Assembly (NCBI RefSeq): GCF_052076105.1
Contig: NZ_CP197245.1
Span: forward strand, 6,019,463 to 6,083,462
Origin: Tardiphaga sp052076105
GTDB taxonomy: Bacteria; Pseudomonadota; Alphaproteobacteria; Rhizobiales; Xanthobacteraceae
Reading direction: 5' to 3'
DNA: 64,000 nt
In this document: in pieces, positions 33,671-42,378 of the stretch
Layout of the letters: the number at the start of each line of letters is the position of its first letter
Position numbering within the stretch: position 1 is the first letter of the stretch
Position numbers and translations under genes: made by a program
The notes under the pieces: model-generated
What the model saw: the letters and a program-made list of their open reading frames with translations, nothing else
The model's database searches: none
Told to the model about the DNA's origin: nothing

Positions 33671-34378
33671 TCACCGCCCCTTGTTCAGTGCTGCCAGAAA
33701 CCCCGTCAGATCGTCGGTAACGTGGTCGACATGGTCGTCGTCGCGGCCTTCCAGCTCCCAGTCTTCGCGCACGACCTCCTTGGCGCCGTCGGGCACGATT
33801 AGCACGGTGGTCATGCCCAGTTTGTGTGGCACCACGAGGTTGCGCGATAGGTCCTCGAACATGGCGGCCCTGGAGGGATCGACGCCGTGCAGCCGCAGGA
33901 ACTTGTCATAGGTCTGTTGCGCGGGCTTCGGCTCCAGATCGGCGGCGATGATGTCGAAGATCGCCTCAAACTGGTCAGCGAAACCGAGACGTTCCAGCAC
34001 CGCGCCGGCATGTGCCACCGAGCCGTTGGTCAGGATCAGCTTGCGGCCGGGCAATTGCGCGATGGCGGCGCCCATCACCGGATTGGGCTCCAGCGGCGAG
34101 TGATCGATCTCGTGGACGAAAGCGAGAAAGTCGTCAGCACGGACGCCGTGCTCGGTCATCATGCCGCGCATGGTGGTGCCGTAGCGTTTGTAATAATCCT
34201 TCTGAACCCTGAAGGCTTCGTCAGGCGAAATCCTGAGGAAGTTCGCCACGAAGTCGCGGATCCTGCCATCGACCTGCTGCCACAGGTTCACGTGGTGCGG
34301 GTACAGCGTGTTGTCGAGATCGAACACCCATGTCTCGACATGGCTGAAGGCGCGCGGCGATTTGGTCGGCAGGGTCAT
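33671..34378 (-). CDS. Pyrimidine 5'-nucleotidase (HAD superfamily)
   Basis: The 235-residue protein has HAD motif I VETWVFDLDNTLYPHHVNLW with catalytic aspartates, motif II KLILTNGSVAHA, a motif III lysine in LEPKPAQQTYDKFL and motif IV AAMFEDLSRN. The D-L-D-N-T-L-Y-P form and the overall length match the SDT1/TIGR01993 pyrimidine 5'-nucleotidase group, which dephosphorylates pyrimidine nucleotides. The ATG at 34378 is chosen because earlier in-frame sequence overlaps the DUF1036 gene. It is in the same orientation as dapD but separated from it by a repeat. Confidence 0.88.
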   Translation of the reverse strand: MTLPTKSPRAFSHVETWVFDLDNTLYPHHVNLWQQVDGRIRDFVANFLRISPDEAFRVQKDYYKRYGTTMRGMMTEHGVRADDFLAFVHEIDHSPLEPNPVMGAAIAQLPGRKLILTNGSVAHAGAVLERLGFADQFEAIFDIIAADLEPKPAQQTYDKFLRLHGVDPSRAAMFEDLSRNLVVPHKLGMTTVLIVPDGAKEVVREDWELEGRDDDHVDHVTDDLTGFLAALNKGR

Positions 34379-34401
34379 TGGTGGTCTCTGTTGTCCGGTC
34401 G

Positions 34402-35520
34402 TCACGGCGTCGCAAAGCGTAGCGTCTTGCCGCCGCCTGACATGTCGACGATGGCGAAGCCGGCGCTGGTGAGGCCGCGGGTCGTACAGTCGTTGTGGTC
34501 GCGGATCTCGAATTTGCTCTCGCGCGTGCACAGCATGCGAACGCCGCCCCAGTTCAAGGGCTTGTCGTTGAGCTTGATGGCGCGGCCGTTGTCGTCGACA
34601 GCCTCGGCGAAACTGAGGATCTGGCGGGGCTGGCCGACCACGTCGGGCCGCAGGCATTTACCGGGCTCGATGCGATACCAGCCGCGGCTGACAACGCCCT
34701 TGCCGTCATCGGTCGCGACAGACGCCATCACCTTGTAGGACGTGTCGTTGCACCAGGTGAGGCCCGTTGCGGAAGGGGCCTGCACCGCGGCGATCATGGT
34801 TTCAAAAAAGTTCGGCGCCGAAACCACGTCGGCTGCAAGACTGCGACTCTTGAGGAATGACGAGAGCGCGCTCTGGGTCTTCGGCCCGTCCACGCCGTCG
34901 ATCGGCGCGGCGTCATAGCCAGCAATCACCAGCAGGCGCTGAATGGCAGCCAGCTTGGCCTGCTCGTCGTCATATTCGCTGTCTTCCGCGAGATAGGCGA
35001 CCATATTGCCGTCTTCGCTCTGCGTCGGCTTGATCATCGTGAACGGCACTTGCGACTGTCCGGCACGGCATTGTCGGGCAGCAGCAATGACGAAATTATC
35101 CGGCGCGATGCACAGATTGTCGGTGCCATTCTGCGCCACGGGGGATGCACCATAGATGCTCAGCGCGCGGGCATGTAGCAGGATACGATCAGCGGTCAGC
35201 GTGCCCTGTACGACAACGCGACACTGCGCAGGATCGATGCGAAACCAGCCGCGCGTCGCGGTGGCGCTCTTGTCGTCGATGCCGATGGCGGCTTCAACGA
35301 CATAGCTCATGCGGTTGCAGAGTTTGAGATCGGCTGAAGCGGAGGTGGTGAAGGCGGTGAGGAGGACTGCGCCAAGCAGGAGTGATAGGCGCGAGCGCCT
35401 CACCACGTCATGGCCGGGCTTGTCCCGGCCATCCGCGCCTTGGGTCACGCGTTGCCAGAAAACGTGGATGCCCGGCACAGGGCCGGGCATGACGGAGCTT
35501 CCAGTGCGCGTTTTGTCCAT
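34402..35520 (-). CDS. DUF1036 domain-containing secreted protein with a peptidoglycan-binding-like segment
   Basis: The protein has two DUF1036 copies: residues about 60-145 (LKLCNRMSYVVEAAIGI, RGWFRIDPAQCRVVVQG) and about 245-370 (LTWCNDTSYKVMASVATDD, RGWYRIEPGKCLRPDVVGQ). Between them lies a peptidoglycan-binding-like repeat (IQRLLVIAGYDAAPIDGVDGPKTQSALSSFL). A signal peptide (SLLLGAVLLTAFTTSASA) is internal to the longest frame, because about 30 residues before it come from a palindromic repeat (MPGPVPGIHVF, DGRDKPGHD). The ATG at 35520 overlaps the argB stop (TGATG). The paired GTG codons at 35406 and 35403 would give a normal signal peptide, so the true start is uncertain. Confidence 0.82.
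   Translation of the reverse strand: MDKTRTGSSVMPGPVPGIHVFWQRVTQGADGRDKPGHDVVRRSRLSLLLGAVLLTAFTTSASADLKLCNRMSYVVEAAIGIDDKSATATRGWFRIDPAQCRVVVQGTLTADRILLHARALSIYGASPVAQNGTDNLCIAPDNFVIAAARQCRAGQSQVPFTMIKPTQSEDGNMVAYLAEDSEYDDEQAKLAAIQRLLVIAGYDAAPIDGVDGPKTQSALSSFLKSRSLAADVVSAPNFFETMIAAVQAPSATGLTWCNDTSYKVMASVATDDGKGVVSRGWYRIEPGKCLRPDVVGQPRQILSFAEAVDDNGRAIKLNDKPLNWGGVRMLCTRESKFEIRDHNDCTTRGLTSAGFAIVDMSGGGKTLRFATP
35406..35494. repeat. Palindromic repeat (family C) inside the 5' part of the DUF1036 gene
   Basis: CGTCATGGCCGGGC with GTCCCGGCCATC at one end and GCCCGGCACAGGGCCGGGC followed by ATGACG at the other form two hairpins in inverted arrangement. Translated on the minus strand it reads MPGPVPGIHVF...DGRDKPGHD, a peptide I recognise as a frequent repeat translation in this bacterial family. 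The open frame passes through it. Confidence 0.75.
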
Positions 35521-36416
35521 CACTTGTGGATCAGCGTGCCCGTGCCCTGATTGGTGAAGAGTTCGAGCAGCACGGCGTGCGGGGTCTTGCCGTCGATGAT
35601 GACGACGCCTTCGACACCCTGTTCGAGCGAATAGATGCAGGTCTCGACCTTCGGGATCATGCCGCCGGAAATGGTGCCGTCGGCGATCAGCTTGCGGGCA
35701 TCCTTGATCGACAGTTCGGGGATCAGCTTCTTCGACTTGTCGAGCACGCCCGGCACGTCGGTCAGCAGCAACAGGCGCTTGGCCTTCAGCGCGCCTGCAA
35801 CGGCACCGGCAAAGGTATCGGCATTGACGTTGAAGGTCTTGCCGTCCCTGCTTGCTGCGAGCGGCGCCAGCACCGGGATCAGCTCATAGCCGATCAGCTG
35901 GTTCAGCAACGTCAGGTCGACCTTTTCCGGTTCGCCGACAAAACCGAGATCGACCACTTTCTCGATGTTCGAATCCGGATCGACCATGGTGCGCGTCGCC
36001 TTCGACGCGGTGACCATGTTGCCGTCCTTGCCGCAGAGGCCGACGGCCTTGCCGCCGGCTTCGTTGATGTAACTGACGATCTGCTTGTTGATGGAGCCGG
36101 CCAGCACCATCTCGACGATCTCGATGGTCGCGGCATCGGTGATGCGCAATCCGGCGGCGAATTCCGACTTGATGCCGAGACGCGTCAGCATCTGCGCGAT
36201 CTGCGGGCCGCCGCCATGCACGACCACCGGATTGATGGCGGTCTGCTCGAGCAGAACGATGTCGCGGGCAAAGGCGCGGGCCGTATCCTCGGCGCCCATG
36301 GCGTGCCCGCCATATTTGATGACGATCGTCTCTTCGTCATATTGCTGCATGTGGGGCAGCGCCTCCGACAGGATGCGGGCCTGGTCGAGAGCACTGATGA
36401 TGGGCGCGTCGGTCAT
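35520..36416 (-). CDS. argB: Acetylglutamate kinase
   Basis: The 298-residue enzyme phosphorylates N-acetylglutamate in arginine synthesis. It has TIVIKYGGHAMGAED, the substrate loop VVVHGGGPQIAQML (residues about 65-78), LLLLTDVPGVLDKSK and ISGGMIPKVETCIYSL near the end. Length and motifs are normal. It is followed with one-base overlap by the DUF1036 gene, and lies downstream of engB and DUF423 in the rpmH-to-argB run, a common order in this family. Confidence 0.96.
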   Translation of the reverse strand: MTDAPIISALDQARILSEALPHMQQYDEETIVIKYGGHAMGAEDTARAFARDIVLLEQTAINPVVVHGGGPQIAQMLTRLGIKSEFAAGLRITDAATIEIVEMVLAGSINKQIVSYINEAGGKAVGLCGKDGNMVTASKATRTMVDPDSNIEKVVDLGFVGEPEKVDLTLLNQLIGYELIPVLAPLAASRDGKTFNVNADTFAGAVAGALKAKRLLLLTDVPGVLDKSKKLIPELSIKDARKLIADGTISGGMIPKVETCIYSLEQGVEGVVIIDGKTPHAVLLELFTNQGTGTLIHK

Positions 36417-36508
36417 GAAGCGGATCTCACGGTGAGCAATCTGCGGCGCGTTCTAGCCGATTGATCGGCGCTGCGCAAAGCATCGCTGCTCTGTCCAGTA
36501 GCCCGGCG

Positions 36509-36886
36509 TCAGGTGCTACGCGGCCAAGCTGCGGATACCGCCAGCCCCAGCCAGCTCAGGATCAGCAGGGTGCCGCCGGTCGGTGCGGCCATTGTGAACA
36601 AGCCGTGACCGACGTACTGACGCAGGGTCAGGTCGCCGGCGAAGATCGCGGCTGCGATGACAAAGCCGAAGGCGGCTGTCAGGCCGATCTGCAGATGGGC
36701 GACGCCGCGCTCGATCAGGGCGACGGCGCCGAGAATAGCGGCCGCGTGAAACAGCAGCATCGAGGAGGCCGAGGCCAGCCGGGTCGCATCGGGCTGGTGC
36801 GCGGAGGCCGCGGCGAGAATGACGCCATCGGCGCCCATCACGCCGGCCAGGATGACAAGGATGCGAAACAGGCCAAAGCGGGACAT
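36509..36886 (-). CDS. DUF423 family membrane protein
   Basis: The 125-residue protein has four hydrophobic segments with the DUF423 pattern: ILAGVMGADGVILAAASAH at the start, FHAAAILGAVALIERG, and GHGLFTMAAPTGGTLLILSWLGLA at the end. Function unknown. Its ATG at 36886 overlaps the engB stop (TGATG), so it is probably translated with engB. Confidence 0.88.
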   Translation of the reverse strand: MSRFGLFRILVILAGVMGADGVILAAASAHQPDATRLASASSMLLFHAAAILGAVALIERGVAHLQIGLTAAFGFVIAAAIFAGDLTLRQYVGHGLFTMAAPTGGTLLILSWLGLAVSAAWPRST

Positions 36887-37536
36887 CAATTGCGCTCGTT
36901 CAACAGGCGGACCATGGCGGCCCGCAATTCAGCCATGCCGTCGCCGGTGCGCGACGATGTGACCAGCACCTCGGGAAAGGCTGCGGGATGAGTCCGCAAC
37001 TCGGTGCGCACCTGTTCGAGGTTTTTTTCGAGTTCGCTCTTCTTCACCTGATCGGCCTTGGTCAGCACGATCTGGTAGCTGACAGCGGACCGATCGAGCG
37101 ACCTGAGCACGTCGAGATCGACGTCTTTCAGCCCATGCCGGGAGTCGATCAGAACATAGACGCGGGCGAGGCTCGCGCGGCCCTGCAAAAAATTATAGAT
37201 CAGCTTGGTCCAGGACGCGATCTTGACCTTCGGTGCCGAGGCATAGCCATAGCCGGGCATGTCGACGAGCCGGAAATTGGCGCCATCGGGACCTTCGAAG
37301 AAGATCAGTTCCTGGGTGCGCCCGGGCGTATGCGAGGTCCGCGCCAGCGCGTTGCGGCCGGTCAGCGCGTTGATCAGGCTGGATTTGCCAACATTGGAGC
37401 GGCCGGCAAAGGCCACTTCCATTCCTGCCATCGGTGGCAGGGTCTCGATCGAGGGCGAGGCCCAGATGAACTTCCATTCGCCTGCGAAAAGCAGGCGGCC
37501 CTGTTCGATCAGCTTCGCATCGGTGTCAGTGGTCAT
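36886..37536 (-). CDS. engB: Ribosome biogenesis GTP-binding protein EngB/YihA
   Basis: The 216-residue GTPase acts in large ribosomal subunit assembly. G1 is FAGRSNVGKSSLINALTGR, followed by G2 TPGRTQE, G3 VDMPGYGYA and G4 LTKADQ, all in order. It lies 59 bp after yidC with a strong hairpin between them, and overlaps DUF423 by one base. The placement after yidC is typical for alphaproteobacteria. Confidence 0.96.
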   Translation of the reverse strand: MTTDTDAKLIEQGRLLFAGEWKFIWASPSIETLPPMAGMEVAFAGRSNVGKSSLINALTGRNALARTSHTPGRTQELIFFEGPDGANFRLVDMPGYGYASAPKVKIASWTKLIYNFLQGRASLARVYVLIDSRHGLKDVDLDVLRSLDRSAVSYQIVLTKADQVKKSELEKNLEQVRTELRTHPAAFPEVLVTSSRTGDGMAELRAAMVRLLNERN

Positions 37537-37557
37537 GCGAAGTCTTTCCGGCCTGCG

Positions 37558-37575
37558 CCCCGGCTTGCGCCGGGG
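37558..37575. terminator. Hairpin between yidC and engB
   Basis: CCCCGGC (37558-37564), loop TTGC, GCCGGGG (37569-37575) is a perfect GC-rich hairpin. It has no clear U tract, so it may act as an attenuator or RNA-stability element rather than a full terminator. Confidence 0.45.
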
Positions 37576-37595
37576 ACGTCAGCTCATTGGTTTGA

Positions 37596-39455
37596 TCAGG
37601 TGGTCTTCTTCTTCACGAAAGTCGACTTGATATTGTCAAACAGTTCAACCTTCACGCCATTGCGGTTCATGATGTAGGCCTGCTGCATGACCGAGAGCAG
37701 GTTGTTCCAGGCCCAGTAGATCACAAGACCCGCCGGGAAGCCGGCCAGCATGAAGGTGAAGATCAACGGCATCCAGTCGAAGATCATCTTCTGCGTCGGA
37801 TCCGGCGGCGTCGGGTTCAGCTTCATCTGGAACCACATCGTGATGCCCATGATGATCGGCCAGATGCCGAGCGCGAGGTAGTGGCCGAACACAGGAATCG
37901 TCGTCGGATCGAACGGGATCAGGCCGAACAGGTTGAACAGGTTGGTCGGATCATGCGCCGAGAGATCCTTGATCCAGCCGAAGAACGGCGCGTGGCGCAT
38001 TTCGATGGTGACGAACAGAACCTTGTAGAGCGAGAAGAACACCGGGATCTGCAGCATGACGGGAAGACAACCGGCGATCGGGTTGATCTTCTCCTTCTTG
38101 TAGATTTCCATCATCTCCTGCTGCTGCTTCATCTTGTCGTCAGGGAAGCGCTCCTTGAGCGCCGCCAGCTGCGGCTGCACGGCCTTCATCTTCGCCATAG
38201 AGGCGTAGGACTTGCTGGCCAGCGGGAAGAACAGGATCTTCACCAGCACGGTCACCAGCAGAATGGCGATGCCGAAATTGCCGAACAGGTGGAAGAACCA
38301 GTCGAGCGCCAGGAACATCGGCTTGGTGATGAAGTAGAACCAGCCCCAGTCGATCAGAAGATCGAAATGGTTGAGGCCGAGTGCCTGATTATAGCCGCCG
38401 AGGCCGACGGCCAGCGGGAAGTTGATGCCAACGGTGCCAGCTTCCTTGGCGCCTGCGAACAGACGGGCATTGGCCGTGCCGGTGCCGCCGATCGCGATGG
38501 TCTGCGCGTCCTGCAGATAGTCGGTCTGGTAGGTCCGCTGGGTGCCGCTCAGGTTCGACGAGAACCGGGCCTGCAGCTGCGCATTGGTGTCGGGCAGAAG
38601 GGCCGAGGCCCAGTATTTGTCGGTGATGCCGAGCCAGGCATTGGTGACCTTGAAATTCACCACCTTGGCTTCGTCGATCTTCTTGTAACCGTATTCCTGC
38701 AGGCCCTGGTCGCCGAGATAGCCGACGAGGCCTTCATGCAGGATGTAGTAGCCTTCGACATGCGGCGTGCCGTGGCGCGAGATCAGCGCGAACGGATACA
38801 GCGTCACCGGCGCGTTGCCGATATTGCTGACGTCATCCTTGACCGAGAACAGGTAGCGATCGTCGATCGAGATGGTGCGGGTGAATGTCAGGCCGTCGCC
38901 GTTGTTGTACTTCAAAACCACAGGCGTGGTCGGCGTCAGGGCGTTGGAGCCCTCCTGCTGCCACTGGGTGTTCTGGTCGGGAATCTTTGTGTTTGCACCG
39001 GCGGCGGCGACCCAGCCGAACTCGGCGTAATAAGGTGCGGCCGTGCCCGAAGGGGAGAACAGCACGATCGCCGGCGACTTCGGATCCACGGTGTCGCGGA
39101 ACTTGGTCAGCGAGATGTCATCGATACGCGCGCCCTTCAGCGCGATGCTGCCGGAGATTCGCGGGGTGTCGATCTTGACGCGCTGCGAAGCTGCAATGGC
39201 GCTATCGCGGCTGACGATCGGAGCATTGGCCGGGGCGACATTCGCCGGCGCGCCGCCTGCCGCCGTGGAGTTCGCCGTCGGCGTCGTGCTGCCGGGTGTG
39301 GTGCCTGACTGTGCAGTCGGGTTGGCGAGCTGGCTCTGCGTCGCGGTCTGCGCGCGCTGCTTCTCCATCTGCGGGATGTTGTAGAAATATTGCCAGCCGA
39401 TCAGCACCAGGCCGGACAGAATGACGGCAATGATGGTGTTGCGATTGTCGGTCAT
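37596..39455 (-). CDS. yidC: Membrane protein insertase YidC
   Basis: The 619-residue insertase has an N-terminal membrane segment (RNTIIAVILSGLVLIGWQYFY), a Ala/Thr/Pro-rich stretch, the large periplasmic domain and the five-helix 60KD_IMP core (residues about 375-600: FGIAILLVTVLVKILFFPLA, NPIAGCLPVMLQIPVFFSLYKVL). It inserts proteins with or without SecYEG, often receiving them from SRP. Only 73 bp separate it from rnpA, so the small yidD gene often found between them in other bacteria is not present here. Confidence 0.97.
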   Translation of the reverse strand: MTDNRNTIIAVILSGLVLIGWQYFYNIPQMEKQRAQTATQSQLANPTAQSGTTPGSTTPTANSTAAGGAPANVAPANAPIVSRDSAIAASQRVKIDTPRISGSIALKGARIDDISLTKFRDTVDPKSPAIVLFSPSGTAAPYYAEFGWVAAAGANTKIPDQNTQWQQEGSNALTPTTPVVLKYNNGDGLTFTRTISIDDRYLFSVKDDVSNIGNAPVTLYPFALISRHGTPHVEGYYILHEGLVGYLGDQGLQEYGYKKIDEAKVVNFKVTNAWLGITDKYWASALLPDTNAQLQARFSSNLSGTQRTYQTDYLQDAQTIAIGGTGTANARLFAGAKEAGTVGINFPLAVGLGGYNQALGLNHFDLLIDWGWFYFITKPMFLALDWFFHLFGNFGIAILLVTVLVKILFFPLASKSYASMAKMKAVQPQLAALKERFPDDKMKQQQEMMEIYKKEKINPIAGCLPVMLQIPVFFSLYKVLFVTIEMRHAPFFGWIKDLSAHDPTNLFNLFGLIPFDPTTIPVFGHYLALGIWPIIMGITMWFQMKLNPTPPDPTQKMIFDWMPLIFTFMLAGFPAGLVIYWAWNNLLSVMQQAYIMNRNGVKVELFDNIKSTFVKKKTT

Positions 39456-39528
39456 CGTTCAGGTCTCGTCATTCAAATGCGGGTGCGGCTCTCGCTTCCG
39501 GCTGCGCGCTTGTCGCAGGCTGGGAGCG

Positions 39529-39891
39529 TCAGGTCACGCTGGTTTTAGAAGATTGCGTCTTAGAAGATTGCCGATCGAGGCGGTGCAGCGCCGAGCGGAG
39601 GTCGTCGAGCATCATCGTGAAATCGCGTTGGAGCGCGACACGACGGCCGACTAGCACATAATCGCTGTGGGGTCGCATGGATAAGACATCGACGCGCTTC
39701 ACCAGTTCGCGAAGCCTGCGCCGGATCCGGTTCCGCTCGGTGGCGGTTCCGTTTTTTTTGGTCACGGTGAAGCCGACCCTGATCGGGCCGTCATCGTCAC
39801 GTCGCCGGGTCTGCAGTACAAAGGCAGGGCTGTTCATCCGCGGCCCATTGGCAGCGGCGAGAAAGTCCGCCCGCTGCCGTAACCGGTCCAT
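39529..39891 (-). CDS. rnpA: Ribonuclease P protein component
   Basis: The 120-residue basic protein has the RNR signature as ATERNRIRRRLRELVKRV and the F-x-x-R-V-G-F-T-V-like VGFTVTKKNGTA. It helps the RNase P RNA mature tRNA 5' ends. It follows rpmH by 24 bp and is transcribed with it. Confidence 0.95.
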   Translation of the reverse strand: MDRLRQRADFLAAANGPRMNSPAFVLQTRRRDDDGPIRVGFTVTKKNGTATERNRIRRRLRELVKRVDVLSMRPHSDYVLVGRRVALQRDFTMMLDDLRSALHRLDRQSSKTQSSKTSVT

Positions 39892-39915
39892 GATGAACTC
39901 TCGGAGGAGATCCGA

Positions 39916-40050
39916 TCAGGCGCTGAGGCGCTTGCGGCCGCGTGCGCGGCGCGCAGCCAGAACCTTGCGGCCGCCAACGGTCGCCAGGCGAGCGCGGAAG
40001 CCGTGACGGCGCTTGCGCACCAATTTGCTGGGTTGATAAGTCCGCTTCAC
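39916..40050 (-). CDS. rpmH: 50S ribosomal protein L34
   Basis: The 44-residue product reads (GTG)[17 protein letters not shown], then [20 protein letters not shown] and RKRLSA, the full L34 sequence pattern. The start codon is GTG at 40050. It lies upstream of rnpA and is preceded by a good promoter at 40188-40216, leaving a 5' leader of about 130 nt. Confidence 0.96.
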
Positions 40051-40187
40051 GGGTCGTACTCCGCTGACCGGGCAATTCGCCAAGTTAATTTGAGGTAAGT
40101 CCTAAGATGTTGGCTCAATGAGCCATTTCCGGCCCAAAGACGAGCCGCACCCGATCCAAGACCGGGCCATCGCGGACAGTTGGCGGG

Positions 40188-40216
40188 CTTATACGGGAGC
40201 GTCCTGTTTTCGTCAA
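40188..40216 (-). promoter_or_regulatory. Promoter for rpmH-rnpA-yidC
   Basis: On the minus strand TTGACG (40216-40211), a 17-base spacer, then TATAAG (40193-40188). This is close to the housekeeping sigma-70 consensus and correctly placed for rpmH. Confidence 0.65.
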
Positions 40217-40426
40217 TGTTGCCCTGTAGCGGTGTTCCGCTCCGCCAGATTCCTGGAACCAAGGGATTAATCCCAATTTCCCGGTGTTTTCAGGTTGTTG
40301 GCGGTTGTGAAATTGCTCTATGGCTTAAGTCTGTTCGCTCAGCGGACAAATTTAAGAACTGGTCGCAAACATCATCGTAACAAATCGTCGTTGGACCCGT
40401 ATCTCCCGATAGTTCAGCGTCAGACC

Positions 40427-41926
40427 GTGAGATCAGAGGCCAATATTGTGTCTTCGGCCGGCGAAAAGCCCATCGAGCCCGCGTTCAGGCTCGGCCCCAT
40501 GCGACGGCTGGGGCTGTCGGGCAAGCTGTTGCTGCTCACCATTCCACTGGTGCTGATTGCCGAAATTCTCATTTATGTGCCCTCGATCGCCAATTTCCGG
40601 ATCAACCGGCTGAACGACAGGCTGGCCGCGGCCAATACGGCAGCGCTGGTGCTGGACGCTGCGCCGCTCGGCATGGTCCCGGAATCGCTGTCGCGGCAGA
40701 TCCTGAGCAGCATCGGCGCCCGTGCGGTAGCCATCAAGATGGGCCAGCAGCGCCGTCTGCTCGCCAGCGCGGATCTTCCGGCGCAGATCGATCATGACAT
40801 CGACATGCGGTCGATGACGGTGTGGTCGGCGATTGTCGATGCGTTCGAAGTCATGCTGGAAACCGGCGATCAGACAATGCGTATCATCGGGCCGGCGCCT
40901 GGCGGGGCGCAATTCATTGAAGTGGTGGTGGATGAATTACCGCTGCGGCAGGCGATGTATCGCTTCTCCAGCAATTTGCTGTGGGTATCGCTCGGGCTGG
41001 CGATTCTCACGGCAGGTTTGGTCTATCTGGCGCTGCATTACCTGTTCGTGCGGCCGATGCGGAATCTGACGGCCAATCTCGTGGCTTTCCATGAAAACCC
41101 CGAGAGTTCGGCGCGGATCATCGTGCCCAGCCAGCGCGCGGACGAAATCGGCGTGGCGGAGCGCGAATTGTCCGACATGCAGCGCGATCTCGTCTCAATG
41201 CTGCATCAGAAGAGCCGCCTTGCCGCGCTAGGCCTTGCGGTCTCGAAGATTAATCATGACCTGCGCAACCTGCTTGCATCGTCGCAATTGCTGTCCGATC
41301 AGCTCTCGAGCGTGCCCGATCCGCGCGTGCAGCGCTTCGCGCCGAAGCTGATGCGTTCGCTGGAACGCGCCATCGCCTTCTGCCAGTCGACACTCTCTTA
41401 TGGCCGCGCGCAGGAAGCTGCCCCTGATCGCAAAATGATGCTGGTTGAACCGGTTGTTAATGAAGTCCGCGAATCGGCAGGGCTCGCGACCGACGCGTCG
41501 ATCGGCTGGGTCAACGCCATCGAGCGCGGGTTGATGGTTGATGCTGATCCCGATCAGTTATTTCGTATTTTGCTCAATCTGGTCCGCAATGCAGCCCAGG
41601 CGCTGGAGGGGCAGCCACAGAGCGACGTCGCCCCGCAGCAGATCCGCATTACCGGCCGCCGCGAAGGCGCTGTGACCATTCTCGAAGTGTCCGACACCGG
41701 CCCCGGCGTCCCGCAGCAGGCGCGCGATCATCTGTTTGAGGCGTTTCAGGGCTCGTCCCGTCCCGGTGGTAGCGGGCTGGGCCTCGCGATCGCAGCCGAA
41801 CTCGTCCGCGCCCATGACGGCGATATTCACCTTGTGGAAGGCACTTTGGGTGCCACCTTCAGGATCAGCCTGCCGGATCGGCCTGTGGAACTGCACAGCA
41901 TCCGCACCGAACGCGCGAGGGCTTAA
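40427..41926 (+). CDS. Membrane sensor histidine kinase (orphan)
   Basis: The protein of about 499 residues has a first membrane helix (KLLLLTIPLVLIAEILIYVPS), a periplasmic sensor of about 130 residues with no recognised domain, and a second helix (WVSLGLAILTAGLVYLALHYLF). A HAMP-like linker follows, then the H-box KINHDLRNLLASSQLL with the phospho-accepting histidine, and an HATPase domain with N box LVRNAAQAL, G1 SDTGPGVP and G2 GGSGLGLAIAAELVRAH. No response regulator is adjacent. The start is uncertain: TTG at 40295, GTG at 40427 or ATG at 40499 are all in frame; the GTG is preferred by position before the first helix. Confidence 0.88.
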   Translation: MRSEANIVSSAGEKPIEPAFRLGPMRRLGLSGKLLLLTIPLVLIAEILIYVPSIANFRINRLNDRLAAANTAALVLDAAPLGMVPESLSRQILSSIGARAVAIKMGQQRRLLASADLPAQIDHDIDMRSMTVWSAIVDAFEVMLETGDQTMRIIGPAPGGAQFIEVVVDELPLRQAMYRFSSNLLWVSLGLAILTAGLVYLALHYLFVRPMRNLTANLVAFHENPESSARIIVPSQRADEIGVAERELSDMQRDLVSMLHQKSRLAALGLAVSKINHDLRNLLASSQLLSDQLSSVPDPRVQRFAPKLMRSLERAIAFCQSTLSYGRAQEAAPDRKMMLVEPVVNEVRESAGLATDASIGWVNAIERGLMVDADPDQLFRILLNLVRNAAQALEGQPQSDVAPQQIRITGRREGAVTILEVSDTGPGVPQQARDHLFEAFQGSSRPGGSGLGLAIAAELVRAHDGDIHLVEGTLGATFRISLPDRPVELHSIRTERARA

Positions 41927-42086
41927 GCTGCCATTAATCTGGCATGTCACAGGAGTGAAATAAGCGGCTCAGGGCGCTTGCCAAGCCGGGCTCGACCCGG
42001 TAGCTATGGCCCGCTTTCGCAAACACCGTTTCCGAAACGCATTCGATGTTGGCGGCTCTGACTTTTGGCCCCACACATCGCGGCAC

Positions 42087-42163
42087 GCGCCCGTAGCTCA
42101 GCTGGATAGAGCACGTGACTACGAATCACGGGGTCAGAGGTTCGAATCCTTTCGGGCGCGCCA
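42087..42163 (+). tRNA. tRNA-Arg (anticodon ACG)
   Basis: The acceptor GCGCCCG pairs with CGGGCGC. The D arm is GCTC-AGCTGGATA-GAGC, the anticodon arm is CGTGA-CTACGAA-TCACG with anticodon ACG, and the T arm is AGAGG-TTCGAAT-CCTTT. The discriminator is G and the CCA is encoded (42161-42163). ACG is read after deamination to inosine and decodes CGU, CGC and CGA. Confidence 0.97.
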
Positions 42164-42378
42164 TCTCCGCTTCATTGTGATGCCGCCAACCATAGTCGCC
42201 GTTGCCGCGCTTCTCGTAGCTTACGGGATCCTTGCCACAACGTCGGGCCGACTTTTCTCGAGCCAGGCGACGGCCTCGGTCCATCGACATGGCACTCGAA
42301 GGTTTTCTAGGTGGGGTCCTCCAGGGATTTCGATTGCACTCGCTTCACCGCTTACTCCACCAGGTGGTGCAGCACGCC
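42164..42378. other. Gap between tRNA-Arg and the glutamate dehydrogenase stop, no gene seen
   Basis: The 215 bases contain short open frames with no recognisable protein. No integrase fragment and no second copy of the tRNA 3' end was noticed, so there is no sign of an integrated element at this tRNA. Confidence 0.5.

Noticed and set aside
36417..36508. Possible small gene between argB and DUF423
   Set aside because: The 92 bases contain no start codon with a ribosome-binding site and no protein-like frame.
37881..39308. A 475-codon open frame antisense to yidC
   Set aside because: Low-complexity Arg/Glu/His-rich translation with no family pattern, explained by the codon bias of yidC.
42087..42378. 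tRNA-Arg as an integration site for a mobile element
   Set aside because: No integrase gene and no repeated tRNA 3' end was seen; the next gene is the housekeeping-type glutamate dehydrogenase.
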